From Aedes albopictus (lineage: Eukaryota > Arthropoda > Insecta > Diptera > Culicidae): DNA of 64,000 nucleotides. Shown piece after piece: positions 12,058 through 22,989 of this stretch. Where the stretch lies: NCBI RefSeq assembly GCF_035046485.1, contig NC_085137.1:450980980-451044979 (forward strand), given 5' to 3'. The translations under genes were made by a program, and so were the position numbers. Each line of letters begins with the position of its first letter. The stretch's first letter is position 1. The notes under the pieces were generated by a model that had not been told where the DNA came from, did not search any database, and saw only the letters and a program-made list of their open reading frames with translations.

Positions 12058-13787
12058 AGGACTGTTCATTTTATAAAGAGGACACCTTATTTGTGTGATA
12101 TCTTTTTTTATTTTTCAATAAAATCATTATCGTTTTTTTTGCATAAATTTCCATAGCTATTCTGCAGTGTAGGAAAAATATAACATTATACAAATTGTCC
12201 TTAGTTATGGAACTGAAGCGGTTTTTGTTAAAACTCAATAAAACCCCATTTCTCAAAATTCTACACAAGTTTCCACATACACTGTGGTGCATAATTGATC
12301 GGACAAACGCCGATTTTCATACAAAATGGCCAAGTTTAAGATGCTGTAACTATGGTTTGCTTTGTTGGATTGAGCTCAATTTTTGACACAGAACTACAAA
12401 TATGCTGAATTTTGTGTATACAAAGTATAAAATGTTTTCGTTCACAGGTCTGGGCGTGGCAAGGCGTTGAAAAAGTTGCAAAAGTGATCGGACAGCGGCA
12501 CGCGTGTAAATCAAAGGGGTACCGCTGTCCGATCACTTTTGCAATATTTTCAACGCCTTGCCACGCCCAGACCTGTGAACGAAAACATTTTATACTTTGT
12601 ATACACAAAATTCAGCATATTTGTAGTTCCGTGTCAAAAATTGAGCTCAATCCAACAAAGCAAACCATAGTTACAGCATCTTAAACTTGGCCATTTTGTA
12701 TGAAAATTGGCGTTTGTCCGATCAATTATGCACCACAGTGTACATAACTTTAAAATTTTCATGAACTTTTCAATGTGTTGGGTTCTAATACTATTCTTCT
12801 AAAGGTAGAGTGTAATAGTTGGTCAGTAATAATGCACCAAGAATTATACAGCTTGATATAGTGAGTTGCCTTGTTATCAATGAAATTGATAAAAAAAATA
12901 CTTATTTAAGTCCAGTGATGCAATAACACTACGGAATCAGTTCAAAATTTGTCCAGTATAGAAGAGAATCGCATTCTAAATGATACCGAAGAAAAATATG
13001 CTTTAAAATACATTCTTCATCATAAATTTAATACTTAATGATGGCCATAATGAAAAATTGCATACTTTTTGCTCCATAAATGCAAGTTTTTGATTCTAGA
13101 GAAGCTTATTATTATTTATTTTCAGCAAGGTCTGACCCTATGTGATTATATACCTTATTTGAAAATAACTACATGTTAATTTTTATTTTCGACATCATTG
13201 TTAAGTTGTATTTGCAATAGAGTACATCGTTATTTAGAAGAACCTTCAAAGAACGAAGCGGTTTTATCTCCGGTAACTGCCATGAAGTACAGTAACCAAG
13301 CCAACAATGCTATCAAGAAGCGGTTTTTTGCATTTGAAATTGCATTATTAGTACTTTCGACTAGATCCATTGAAAACATTCAAAATTTAATATTTTTATA
13401 CATTTTTGTTAAACAAATTTTGTTCTGAAAATCGAGTCAAACTTGTAACTTTATTATCTCAACAACCATTATTCCGATTAGGTTTATATTTTGCCAGAAT
13501 ATGTATCACTCAAACTGCTGCAGCATGGCCAACACTTTTATGCAATTAAAAACGATACACCGATGTTTTACAGAAATTTTGTGTTTAACTTTAGGAATTG
13601 AAAAATTGATCTCTCGAAATACTTTGCCACATTTCTATGAAGTTCAATAATTTTAACCCAATTTATTTATGGTTATTATCTGCTAATATAATGTACTGAA
13701 CAACTAACCAAGGCTGCTCAAATTTTAACTACGCGTTTTCTTTTTATAGCCTTGCAAAGTTGTCCTCTTTATAAAATGAACAGTCCT
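12058..13787. mobile_element. Tc1/mariner-like TIR element, TA-flanked, middle layer of nest
   Basis: AGGACTGTTCATTTTATAAA (12058) and its reverse complement (ending 13787) are inverted, and TA flanks both. After subtracting the inner palindrome the length is about 1.27 kb, the usual size of a Tc1/mariner element. All frames are short, so any transposase is decayed. Confidence 0.6.
12280..12740. mobile_element. 461-bp near-perfect palindromic MITE, TA-flanked
   Basis: CACTGTGGTGCATAATTGAT (12280) is mirrored at 12740. The two arms, about 220 bases each, are almost perfectly complementary, differing at a handful of positions, around a short loop near 12500-12520. Because of the symmetry both strands encode nearly the same 90-residue frame (12336-12608 minus, 12412-12684 plus). 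That frame is an artefact and not a gene. Confidence 0.8.
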
Positions 13788-13989
13788 TACCTAACTCCAA
13801 TTTGAAAATGTTCTTTATTTTTTCTGATTGTGTTGAGCTCAATGTCTATATATTTCATGTAAGTGCATTTAAAAACCATTTCCGCAAAAACCGCGTCGAA
13901 ATTACCAAAAACGCGCCAAATCCGCGCGAAACGCAAAACCCACAAAAAACGCAAAATCCGCGCCACCTGTAACAGCCCTGTTACTGTAA

Positions 13990-14800
13990 TGGTTTATGAA
14001 TGTCATAACAAGAGATAGGGAAGAAAAGAAAACGTAGCTTGAAAAGATCTCACCAATTAAATGTCTTTCTTGACGCAGCGCCATCTTCCTGAAAATTCTT
14101 CATATAAATTCACGAATTTTCATCCACCGAAACTTCAATAATCTATAAACTTGAATATTCCAGAACACGGACACAAACTCTGAAAACACTGTTCACGCGA
14201 AAGCAAAAATTAAACCTGCGTGATAGCCTCATTTTACAAGTTTCAGATGTTCTGCCAGCCGAATTGTTAGTCACGCGGAAATATGAAAAACTAACTTCTC
14301 GGCACGAAAACTTGAGAGATTTTTTTTCACGACATATTGATGTATTTATTTTGTATGTGATCTCCACTTCACAGTTTTTCAAAACATTCTATAGCGCTGT
14401 TTCACTGGCACATTCAAATTAAGGGATACTGCGACGATTGTACCGTTCAATCATATCATCAAAACCAAAATTCTTCAATTTTAGATGCCGACGACCATTG
14501 AACACTACCACCATAATTAGAATTGAGAAAAGGTTTTAGGAACTGACACATTTCGTAAGCGGATAGTATACTATAGCAGCAGCCAAACCACCTGTATTCG
14601 GCAAATAAATTCCGGGAAAATACTTCACAATAGGAAAAACTATCCCTATGAATGAGAAACTCGGAAGAACTTATCCTTTTATGGGTGAAAAACTCTCTGG
14701 GTGGCGAAGTACCGACGGATCCACCGGCGAAATCGCGGAAATTTCAAAAACTACTCCGCAATGAATTATTTGTTCAAAAATATCTATAGTTTCAAAGCGT
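13990..14800. other. Gene-free stretch
   Basis: Moderately AT-rich, no repeat ends recognised. A 79-codon minus frame (14143-14382) is Arg/Ser/Phe-rich with no identifiable domain and no clear splice context. Confidence 0.4.
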
Positions 14801-14801
14801 A

Positions 14802-14940
14802 TAGGGTATTGTACCATTTGGGCAGGTGTACATATTTTGGGCACTTGCCGCTATAACTAAGTCAATTTCAAACCGATTGATTTCAATCCGTTTATAATTG
14901 ACTTTGTTATAGCAACAAATGCCCAAATGGTACAAGACCC
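14802..14940. mobile_element. 139-bp hairpin MITE
   Basis: TAGGGTATTGTACCATTTGG at the left mirrors CCAAATGGTACAAGACCC at the right, and the internal sequence also folds back (ctaagtcaatttcaaaccg / ataattgactttg). Confidence 0.6.
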
Positions 14941-15188
14941 TTTTATGGATTATTTTCGATATTAAAGTTGAAACGGGCGGTTTTGTACCCTTGGGGTCCA
15001 TTGGATCCCACGGCACGAATGATTTGATCTTTTGATTCTGACATCCTAGAATAATGCTGTCTTGCACAAAATTGTTAAAAAGACCAAGGGCAATCTTACG
15101 ATGAAAAAAAGGATAATCGAAATTAGTCCAGTAGATGACGCTAGTATGCATTTAAATTACGGAGTAAAAGTTATATTTAGCTTAAATA

Positions 15189-16168
15189 CACTCCCGTTCA
15201 AAAGTTTGGGGTCACCCCCTCAAAAACATGTCATTTTTTTAGGCCCATATCTCCGCCAATTTGCGTCCGATTTCAAAACCCTTACAGCACTACTGTTAGT
15301 TTGGTGTGGGAAAGTAGGCCTTTTCCTGTCAGATTTGGGTGAGGTAAAACAGCCTATTACGATGAGAAATTGCAAAAAGAATTTTCCGTTTGACGAAAAT
15401 TTTTCACCAACTGGAGCGGGAATTGAACCCACACACAAACATTAAGCTGAATTGAAAACAATGTTGAAAGCTTGTAGGTACCTATTTTGTGCTACTTGTT
15501 TGTCTTCTATGAAAAGCTATATCATATGTGTATTTAAAAAAAATCAATTATATTCAAGGCATTGTTCACGAAGAAAAAAAACAATCTTTAAAAAAACTTT
15601 TCAAAATCACCTTTTCCATTTATTTTAGAAATATGAAAAAAAAAACTTTTTTTCGGATGTCCACGTGGACATTGGGGGACGGGGGTAGGGGTAAACGAAT
15701 AGTCCACGCTTGTCCACGGGGAGGGGGGAGGGGTCAAAAACCATGAATTTTCTGTCCACGTGGTATATGGACGGCCCCCATGGAAAAGTGATTTGGTGAT
15801 ATCTTCGTCAATTTCAATTCAATTTTAATTATTTTTGGCTCATTTCAAAGATAATTAACTAAATTTACGTATTTAACGATTTTTGTATATAAAAAATGTT
15901 ATGTAAAGTTAGCACATTATACCACGCTTCAAAAAATGAGGCAACTTTACGTTAAGTTTTAGTATGTAAATTTCAACAAATATGTGTGGTTCAATGTCTA
16001 TGCAGTAAGTATCATTCATTTTGTTTCAAATAAGCCAAGAAGAATTAAAATTGAATGAAAGATGACAAAGATATCAACAAATCACTTTTCCATGTTTTAC
16101 GATAGTGACCCCAAACTTTTGGCCGATACAGCTTTTTGAGGGGTGACCCCAAACTTTTGGTCGATGAC
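15189..16168. mobile_element. TIR element (aaaagtttggggtcacccc end)
   Basis: The left end CACTCCCGTTCAAAAGTTTG, followed by gggtcaccccctc, mirrors the right end gaggggtgaccccaaacttttgg. A second copy of the phrase gtgaccccaaacttttggcc lies just inside the right end. The left end is preceded by TA. The ORF at 15062-15445 crosses the boundary and is spurious. Confidence 0.65.
15640..15778. mobile_element. Nested G-rich MITE of the 'gtccacgtgg' type
   Basis: The segment opens with gatgtccacgtggaca and closes with gtccacgtggtatatggacg, and between them is a G-rich run. Its right end resembles that of 1-149 (gtctacgtagtttatggaca). Confidence 0.5.
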
Positions 16169-16379
16169 ATCAAGGATTAATTTACTTAATAACTTTTTTT
16201 CTAGATTTTTTATCTAAGTTCTATAAAAAGCAGTTGAAAGCTAATAGAAAATGGGTCACATTACTGCTCTCATCTTAAAATTTGGTCGACCCAACTTCCA
16301 GCGACACTGCCGTAAGTTTATATTCATTTTTTAGAAAATTTGGCAACTTTGGGTTAAGTTTACATACAAAATTTATAAG

Positions 16380-16952
16380 TTTACATACAAAAATCCAACG
16401 TGTACACGGCCTCCCACGAAGCCGTCGGCCCCTTCCAGAGTCTTCGCTGAATATGGTTTTTGCTTGTTGTTTTTCCGGCATATGAACTACGTTCCAAGCC
16501 CCCCTCAACCTGTCGAGTTTTATTCGCTTCATTTTTTCCATTTTTTTATACCAAGTATCAATTCGTACTTCATGCGACGCCGCCAGATGCCGTCCTCCAG
16601 TTTACCGCCCAGTATTGTTCGCAGCACCAGTACTTTATGTTCGAAGACTCTAAACGTTTTCCGATCAACTTCTCTCCAATGTCCACAATTCACGGCCGTG
16701 TAAAGCGACCAGAAGAATCAGAGTCTTATACAACGCCTGTTTTGTCTTCATTTGCAGCTTATGGAACTTCAGCTGGTTTCGCAGACCGAAAAAGGTCCAA
16801 TTCGCAGCCGCAGTTCGTCTTCTCACCTCGCGGGGGGTGCAATCATTAACGCATGTCACTAGAGTACCTTGTTTATCTTGTCTAAATTCGTCCTCCACAA
16901 CATCAAACTGTTCAACATCTAGCACCACTTCGTCATCAATCATGTACTTCAA
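16380..16952 (-). pseudogene. LINE reverse-transcriptase C-terminal fragment, frameshifted
   Basis: On the minus strand the frame at 16665-16952 contains TPREVRRRTAAANWTFFGLR and an ALYKTLI...ELWTLE segment. The frame at 16275-16541 contains HMPEKQQAKTIFSED. In RTE-like LINE polyproteins these phrases follow the RT core (RRRI..ANRAFYGL, then K..LYKTLI.PV..YG.E.WTL, then GHV.RMP). The pieces lie in order but in different frames and without the YADD core, so this is a 5'-truncated dead copy. It is a different subfamily from the copy at 28853-30585. Confidence 0.65.
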
Positions 16953-16954
16953 CC

Positions 16955-17876
16955 TAACCGGCTTAGCGGGCCAAAATTGAATTTAAGAATTAAAACTAAG
17001 GGGGTTTGGGAAAATTTTCAAAAATTTTGCTGAAGAAAATGTTGTGAAATTTTTTTATCCAAATTTTTGTGGAATTTCTCCGTGAAGACTTGCCCTGGAA
17101 ACCTGCAGACGACGTAATCTCTGAGAGTCCTGAAGGAAGGTCTGACAGAATTCCAAACAGAATGTTGAGGAAATTCTTTGCCAGACAGCTCCTGGGAAGA
17201 AAGAGAGAGAAATCCAGAGGAAATTCATCGGATACAAGAAGTTTCTTAAAGTATGTCAAAAGAGAGAAAATAACCATATCTGAAAAACTAAAAAACATAC
17301 ATCTGCGATTTTTTTACGAAAAAATTCCAGTATTTTCTGATAAAAATATAAAACCAAGGTACCCCTTTGGTCCCGAGACCATAATAACGTGAAAAAACTA
17401 AAACAACTTTTTTGCACTTGAACACAATATGGCCCCTTCAACGTATTTTTTTCTTAAAACTACAATTCAATAGCTTTCAAAAAAAATAGAAGTTCAAAAT
17501 CGGTTAACTGGTTCAAAAATCAAAAGTTATGACTTTTTGAATTTTTTCAGTTTTTAAAAAACTTAATTTTAAGGACCACCCTATCTGAAAATTGGTCACC
17601 CTAATGACGAAATAAAAAACACGGGCTAGTTATTTCCGATGAACTTCAAAGTCACCAAGTTTCACGACAATCGGAGTTGCACTATATCGTTTTTCTAAGG
17701 AATGGCTGATAAACTAATTTGAAGTCCCTTTGAGGCAACAAATCTAACGAACGCAGTGTTTGGACGAAAAAGTGATAAGTGAACCACTCGGCAGTTTTTC
17801 TTCCCTTCTGTTGGTTTCGTTTCAATTACCGAGCGGTGTATGTTCTCTCGTCGAGTCGCATGGTTCACGAAGGAAC
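16955..17876. other. Gene-free stretch
   Basis: Several frames are open on both strands at 16996-17441 but carry no recognised domain and overlap one another. No repeat boundary could be fixed. Confidence 0.4.
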
Positions 17877-17968
17877 ATAAAGAAGATATTCCAAAAGCTA
17901 GACTTTACATATACTGGCGTGAGTGAGAAATGGACAAATTGAGGTGAAATTTGCGAAAAAGTTACTCG

Positions 17969-18039
17969 TCCTCTCGGTGAGACTCGAACTCACGACTCCT
18001 ACTCACTAGACAGGCGCGTTGCCGCTACGCCACGAGAAG
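17969..18039 (-). tRNA. tRNA-Thr(AGT)-like sequence, element-borne
   Basis: This is the exact reverse complement of 18699-18769, and the structural evidence is given there. It lies in the left arm of the inverted composite, so it is more likely a SINE head than a functional tRNA gene. Confidence 0.45.
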
Positions 18040-18698
18040 ACTCGAAGACGTAGCTGCTAACCTGAATTCAAGTTCAACACAAAATTCCGAGGTTATCTTT
18101 TCCACAGATTGCACCCCTTTCGGATGGAATGAGATGTACATCCACACTACGCATATATTGTATATGTAAAGCCTAGGCGAGAGCGCATTGTTTTTGTGTG
18201 TTGGAAGTCCACACACCTCTCATCGACGACTGTGTCGAAGAGATCGCGCGGTGAGCGGAAAGCTTCCAATGGGTCGCGACGTTCTCAAACGACCTCAATT
18301 TGTCCATTTCTCACTCACGCCAGTATATGTAAAGTCTAGCTTTTGGAATAAAGTAAAACTTCCATTCGGCTGGTTAAGCCGCAAAAATCGATAATTAATT
18401 AATTTAATTATGTCATCGAGCAACGGACTCATGTTCCGTAACCGGTCGTTTGAGAACGTCGCGACCCATTGGAAGCTTTCCGCTCACCGCGCGATCTCTT
18501 CGACACAGTCGTCGATGAGAGGTGTGTGGACTTCCAACACACAAAAACAATGCGCTCTCGCCTAGGCTTTACATATACAATATATGCGTAGTGTGGATGT
18601 ACATCTCATTCCATCCGAAAGGGGTGCAATCTGTGGAAAAGATAACCTCGGAATTTTGTGTTGAACTTGAATTCAGGTTAGCAGCTACGTCTTCGAGT

Positions 18699-18769
18699 CT
18701 TCTCGTGGCGTAGCGGCAACGCGCCTGTCTAGTGAGTAGGAGTCGTGAGTTCGAGTCTCACCGAGAGGA
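18699..18769 (+). tRNA. tRNA-Thr(AGT)-like sequence, element-borne
   Basis: The 71 bases fold as a full cloverleaf. The acceptor stem is CTTCTCG/CGAGAGG with one G-T pair, and the D stem is GCGT/ACGC with loop AGCGGCA. The anticodon stem is CCTGT/GTAGG with two wobbles and loop CTAGTGA, giving anticodon AGT with T33 present. The T arm is GTGAG-TTCGAGT-CTCAC. An A box (TGGCGTAGCGG) and B box (GAGTTCGAGTC) are visible. The string GCGCCTGTCTAGT is typical of eukaryotic tRNA-Thr(AGT). Because an identical copy lies 700 bases away inside a mobile unit, I read it as tRNA-derived. Confidence 0.5.
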
Positions 18770-18922
18770 CGAGTAACTTTTTCGCAAATTTCACCTCAAT
18801 TTGTCCATTTCTCACTCACGCCAGTATATGTAAAGTCTAGCTTTTGGAATAAAGTAAAACTTCCATTCGGCTGGTTAAGCCGCAAAAATCGATAATTAAT
18901 TAATTTAATTATAAAGAAGATA

Positions 18923-19640
18923 CTCCGATATAGACAAGCTGCGGCGATGAGCGGGCATCGCTAAGTGTAACACTTACCGATGATCTCTCATCGTTGGCTT
19001 GGGACAACTGTGAATAATCGTTATTTTTATCAGTATTTAATGCGCTTTCGCTTTAAAAACGTGAACTACTATTTAATTTAACTGTATTCATGACGTTGCA
19101 GGTTGTGTAGTCACAAAAATAAAATAATTATGACTATAAAATATTCTTATCGAATGCATCGCTTTCATTAGCGTCATCGAGCATCTTCTCTCTTAATTGC
19201 GCTCTCGTATCGAACCGGACAAGAAAATGAACAGCATTTCGAGGAGCGTTCCCGAGCATGTCGGTTCACGAAATGTTACATTCGCGAATGTATCACTTGC
19301 TGAGCATGGACCATTCAGTGGTTCGCAATAAAAATCCACACACTGCACGAACGGATGAACCGATCGGCATGACTCATGCACGGTTCGATTCGTATTCATA
19401 ATTGTGGGGTGTGAACAAAGATTAGTGACATTCCCTTTGGGTGTGCTTCCCCTAGCAAGCGTCGATGACAACAAGCATCATGACGAGGTGGAGAGTGTGA
19501 TGCTACCTCATTGAGGAGTGGAGCTTTGGTGGAGCAAGTCGCCTGCATCACGACGTCCCGTAGCATGCCAAGTGATTCTATTGTAGTTTGCTAAATCATT
19601 CCCCCCATCATTCATATTTGAATGACCCTTAACATGGATA
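18923..19640. repeat. Dispersed repeat segments
   Basis: Positions 19404-19545 match, in reverse complement, 62937-63057 (for example ctacctcattgaggagtgga versus tccactcctagctcattgag). Positions 19345-19400 resemble the repeat at 1268-1345. The 93-codon minus frame 19193-19474 lies within this repeat and is not supported as a gene. Confidence 0.45.
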
Positions 19641-19649
19641 GCGCAGGCA

Positions 19650-20242
19650 TCAACAATAGGCTGCGATTTATTTTTCAAAAGTTGTTGAAACCTAAAATTC
19701 GTAAGCTCTGTTGGATTCAAATGACGTAAAAAGAGAAAACTCTGAGTTTGAGCCAAAAGTATTGAGATTTAGAGGTGGCGCAAACGCTCCAAAGTTGAAT
19801 TTTCGAGCAATTAAAGGTGTTTTCACTTCAAGTGTCATAACTTTTTCAATTTTCAACCGATTTTCAATCTTTTTTTATGAATCTCTCACAAATTAAATTT
19901 CGAATAAACTGTTAGAACATTTTTTTTTATAAAGTCATGCAAAATATGAGTTTTTAAATATTTATTTTATTTTTTTTTTCTTCTTTAAAAAAATTGACTT
20001 TGGGACCCGATAACTTTTTAATCACTCGACCGATTTCAACACTTTTGACACGAGCTTGGTGGTCTAGTGGCTACCGCTTTTGATTCATATGCAGGCAATT
20101 TGAGGCGATTGCGCCACCTCTAAATCTCAATACCTTTGGCTCAAACTCAGAGGTTTCTCTTTTTATGTCATTTGAATCCAGAAGAGCTTACGAATTCCAA
20201 GTTTCAACAACTTTTTAAAAATAAGCCGCAGCCTAATCAACA
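19650..20242. mobile_element. TIR element with long (about 140 bp) inverted repeats
   Basis: Positions 19651-19790 (ggctgcgatttatttttcaa ... gatttagaggtggcgcaa) mirror 20097-20242 with about ten mismatches. The middle includes an A-box-like string (tggtggtctagtggctaccg at 20059) but no B box, so a truncated tRNA-derived head seems to lie inside. Confidence 0.55.
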
Positions 20243-20489
20243 ACCATGCGCCTCCATGTTTTTCTCAATCTCCTTGGAAACACTTGGCTGATGATAAAAT
20301 CACCATAAAAACTTAATTACGAGCGAGAAAAATCTGAAGTTGTCAATTTTCATTGGGAAATCAAAAGATTTTTTGTAGGTTTGCCTGCTTGGCTTCTAGA
20401 AAGATGTTTCATGCATTTTGACACCATTCCCCTAAGTTGGGCCATTTTACCTCACTCTAGCATTTTGGACTTTGTTTCCCCTAAGTTGT

Positions 20490-20595
20490 GTGGCTTTGTG
20501 TCCGTACGGCTAGTGTCACCAAACATTGAGTCGCATCGTATTGTGGAGTGCGGATTCGATTCCCACCGCAGCTGCCAAGAAAAGTTTTCGGCTGT
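20490..20595 (+). repeat. tRNA-derived SINE-like fragment
   Basis: ggctagtgtcacc and gtgcggattcgattcccacc occupy the relative positions expected for Pol III A and B boxes. The A box is weak. It is followed by gctgccaagaaaagttttcgg, which recalls the post-B-box text of the SINE at 26345. No tail is identified. Confidence 0.35.
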
Positions 20596-20626
20596 GCTAG
20601 TGAACGCGGTTGTCTAACTTCCTTCA

Positions 20627-21463
20627 TGACCCGTTTACATATTTGCTAATTCAGGGCGACAATACATTTTCGAGCAGTATTGGCGTCAAATTAGCGTAAT
20701 GTAAACATTTTTCAGCTGCTAATAAAATTGGCATGACAAATTTAGAAGCTTTTGAATTTCGTGCTAAAACTAGTAGACAATAACATGGTTATTAGATTGT
20801 CCTACAGAATAGGGTCCTAAAATTAAAGACGAAATCTCGCTTATATTGAATAATACGATCAAGCATGGTATTCTAATCGGAATTGTGCTTTACTCGAACT
20901 TGAAAAACAAAGGAATAATGAGAAAATTCGAAATAAGTAAAATGGTAAATAGTTCTACTTTGACATTTGAGGTCTACCTTGTGTGACTGAGCTCGACATT
21001 TTTCGCACTGGGATTTCAAAAATGTTCCTATCTGACATACACGGTGAAAAAAAATCACTCAAAGTATGTGTTATAAGCTAGGGACGAGACAAAAGGCTAA
21101 AAAAATAATAATTATATATTTTCAACTATGGTTAATAAAAACGTCAAAAAATGAGTAAATATGTACTCTTGAACCATATATTGTGGTTTAAAACAAGAAT
21201 CCCGATAGGACTTTAGGAGCCTATTAGCGTCATGTAAACGGTGTACTAGTCGAACTGTCTATTAATTATTCTATCACGCCAATGTTATTGTCTTGCAGAG
21301 TAGTATTTACATCACGATAATTTGATACCAACAGAGTCGAAACAAATTATTGTCCCAGATTTAGCAGCTAAATAATTAGTGACAGTGTAAACGATACTAG
21401 CGCACAATAAATTAGACGACAAAATATTGTCATGCATTACTATCGGATATGTAAACGGGCCAT
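20627..21463. mobile_element. TIR element (ATGACCCGTTTACATAT end) with nested AATAGG element
   Basis: ATGACCCGTTTACATAT at the left is mirrored by ATATGTAAACGGGCCAT at the right. Inside, 20808-21226 has its own inverted ends (AATAGGgTCCTAAA / TTTAGGAGCCTATT). The inner unit has a second copy at 43150-43545, and its right end also occurs at 47415-47460. Confidence 0.55.
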
Positions 21464-22319
21464 CAAAGATCGATTAGCTCACTGGAAGCATTGAACGTAT
21501 CCGTTAAATTTTGAAATTTGATATCACGCGGACCAAAGTTATCGTCGCTTAGTCAAAATAGTAAACTATCATCCAAAACGTTAAGACGCCCTAAAATCAT
21601 CCTAATTCTAATTATATGACCACGTTCGCTTAGACAGCGCGTTTTGCTCCGTCTTCTTCTTGCACGTGTGGGACATTTACCCTCATTATAGTTTGTGCTT
21701 CTATTTACATGAAAGGTATTAGTCGGCTTCCTCATTTCCGAATAAGCATTTCCTACTCAAACCTGAACCAAAGTCAAAATTTTGTCTTTGCCTGAACTGT
21801 TTGCCGGCAATTTGAATAGCGGAACTAATCTGTACACTACCGGTGATTTTTTGTGATAATGCATAGAAAGAGTCTGTTATCGTATGTAATTCAAAACAAT
21901 AAGAACAACCAATCGGTTCAAGTTTTGTGCTAGTGCGTCATGCATTAATTTCCAAATGTGCCTACCTGGGAGCCCTCCGGGGTCACCGGATAGACACAAC
22001 TGATGTCAGATTTGTTATATCGTAATCTTCAAACACGCTTCGTGTACTTATCAGATTTTGGTTGCTCTCTCCCACACAGTATTGCCGTTGGGGCGGGTCT
22101 GGGCGTATTCTCAAATTAACTGAAGTGCATCTAACCGGTCGAGTAGAATGGTTGGTTTGGTTTCCTTTTCTCTTTCAATGTCACTCAAGTGTTATTTTTA
22201 AGAGGCGGAAAAATACAAATATAAGTTTTCAACGCAAAACGAACGAATGGTAACAAAAAGTGATGCCTTCGTCTAATATCTTCATAATTATAAATAATAA
22301 TCTAATATCTTACGATTCA
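21464..22319. other. Gene-free stretch
   Basis: Mixed composition, with a patch around 22062-22250 open on the plus strand (63 codons) but without recognisable motifs. No repeat ends were seen. Confidence 0.35.
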
Positions 22320-22770
22320 TCTGGTGATGATGCGCCTCCGCATTTCACGGTCCACGTTGTTGTTCTAGCTATGATACCAATGTCACCCGCAAAGCAGACA
22401 AATTGACCGGATGAAGTGAAAATCGAATCCTAGTCAATGTAGAATAGCGACGAGAAAAATACATCACTTGATCGCAGTCCCGGTGAGATTCGAATCCACT
22501 GGACAGTTCGGGACTGTCCATTAATTACAAAAGGGAATTTTTGCGATTTTCCGACACCCCCTCCCCCCCTTGTAAGATTTTTTGTATGAGAACCCAAAAA
22601 TTTTTGTATGGCGCGTAAGATTTCTCAAACCCCCCCTCCCCCCATAAACCCTTACGTAATTAATGGACGGCCCCTTCATTCGAAACCTTTACGAAGTTTT
22701 TCACACGGTCTACCTATCGTTGTTTGAATCAGTCTGGTAAACTTCCCGAGACTGGTCAACTTTGCAAATT
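22320..22770 (-). pseudogene. Decayed RTE-like LINE fragment interrupted by a MITE
   Basis: On the minus strand the text tracks the better-preserved copy at 29805-30300: gatgatgcgcctccgcattt, then gtcacccgcaaagcagacaaattg (the FADD-box region), then ggtgagattcgaatccactgga. Past 22507-22675 it resumes with aatcagtctggtaaacttccc. The MITE splits the pseudogene. No reading frame is preserved. Confidence 0.65.
22507..22677. mobile_element. MITE of the 'gtccattaattac' family
   Basis: ctgtccattaattac is mirrored by gtaattaatggacgg, with C-rich strings (ccccctccccccc) inside. It is inserted in the LINE pseudogene 22320-22770, which gives their relative age. Confidence 0.7.
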
Positions 22771-22989
22771 TTTAATCATTATGGATTGAAATGTAATCAA
22801 ATGCATGCTAAATATGAAAATATAATGTCACCTTCATCATGCCTCTTTCGCTAAGAAACCAGTTCCCGCCACTAGATCAATTAAGTCGCACACCTTGGCC
22901 TATCTTCTGCTCTACCTATACGTCTACTCAAACGCATTTTTCCTCTAACACACTCCCCAAGCTAGACCACCCCTTTTCAACGTCAATGT

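Larger units (their letters stand above)
10370..13980. mobile_element. 3.6-kb element with CAGRGCTGTTACA ends, outer shell of a nest
   Basis: The terminal 13 bases CAGAGCTGTTACA (10370-10382) mirror TGTAACAGCCCTG (13968-13980), and TTACTG is repeated just outside both ends (10364-10369, 13981-13986). Subterminal aaaatccgcgcc blocks occur near both ends in the same orientation. The CAG start suggests a hAT-like element, but only 6 matching flank bases are visible instead of 8. No transposase frame remains. It contains the 12058-13787 element. Confidence 0.55.
17889..18910. mobile_element. Inverted composite of a tRNA-Thr-derived element, 12-bp direct repeat flanks
   Basis: ATAAAGAAGATA occurs at 17877-17888 and 18911-18922, flanking the whole 1022-bp unit like a target-site duplication. 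Inside, 17891-18292 is the reverse complement of 18445-18847 minus a short end, apparently without mismatch: the minus frame at 18025-18216 and the plus frame at 18522-18713 encode the same 63 residues. A 118-bp segment (18293-18410) is repeated directly at 18794-18911 and ends in an A/T tail (taattaatttaatta). The first 54 bases (17891-17944) also form inverted repeats with 18293-18346. Each arm carries a tRNA-like cloverleaf. This looks like a SINE-type insertion with an internal inverted duplication. Confidence 0.65.

Noticed and set aside
12336..12684. Two 90-residue ORFs on opposite strands with nearly the same protein
   Set aside because: They arise from the two arms of a palindromic MITE, and the mirror-image coding is a consequence of symmetry.
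15062..15445. 127-residue plus ORF
   Set aside because: It runs across the left boundary of a TIR element (15189), so it is a chance frame. gttcaattcccgctccag on the minus strand is a B-box-like remnant, not coding.
18025..18713. Identical 63-residue ORFs at 18025-18216 (minus) and 18522-18713 (plus)
   Set aside because: They lie in the inverted arms of the tRNA-derived composite, overlap the tRNA-like sequence, and show no protein motif.
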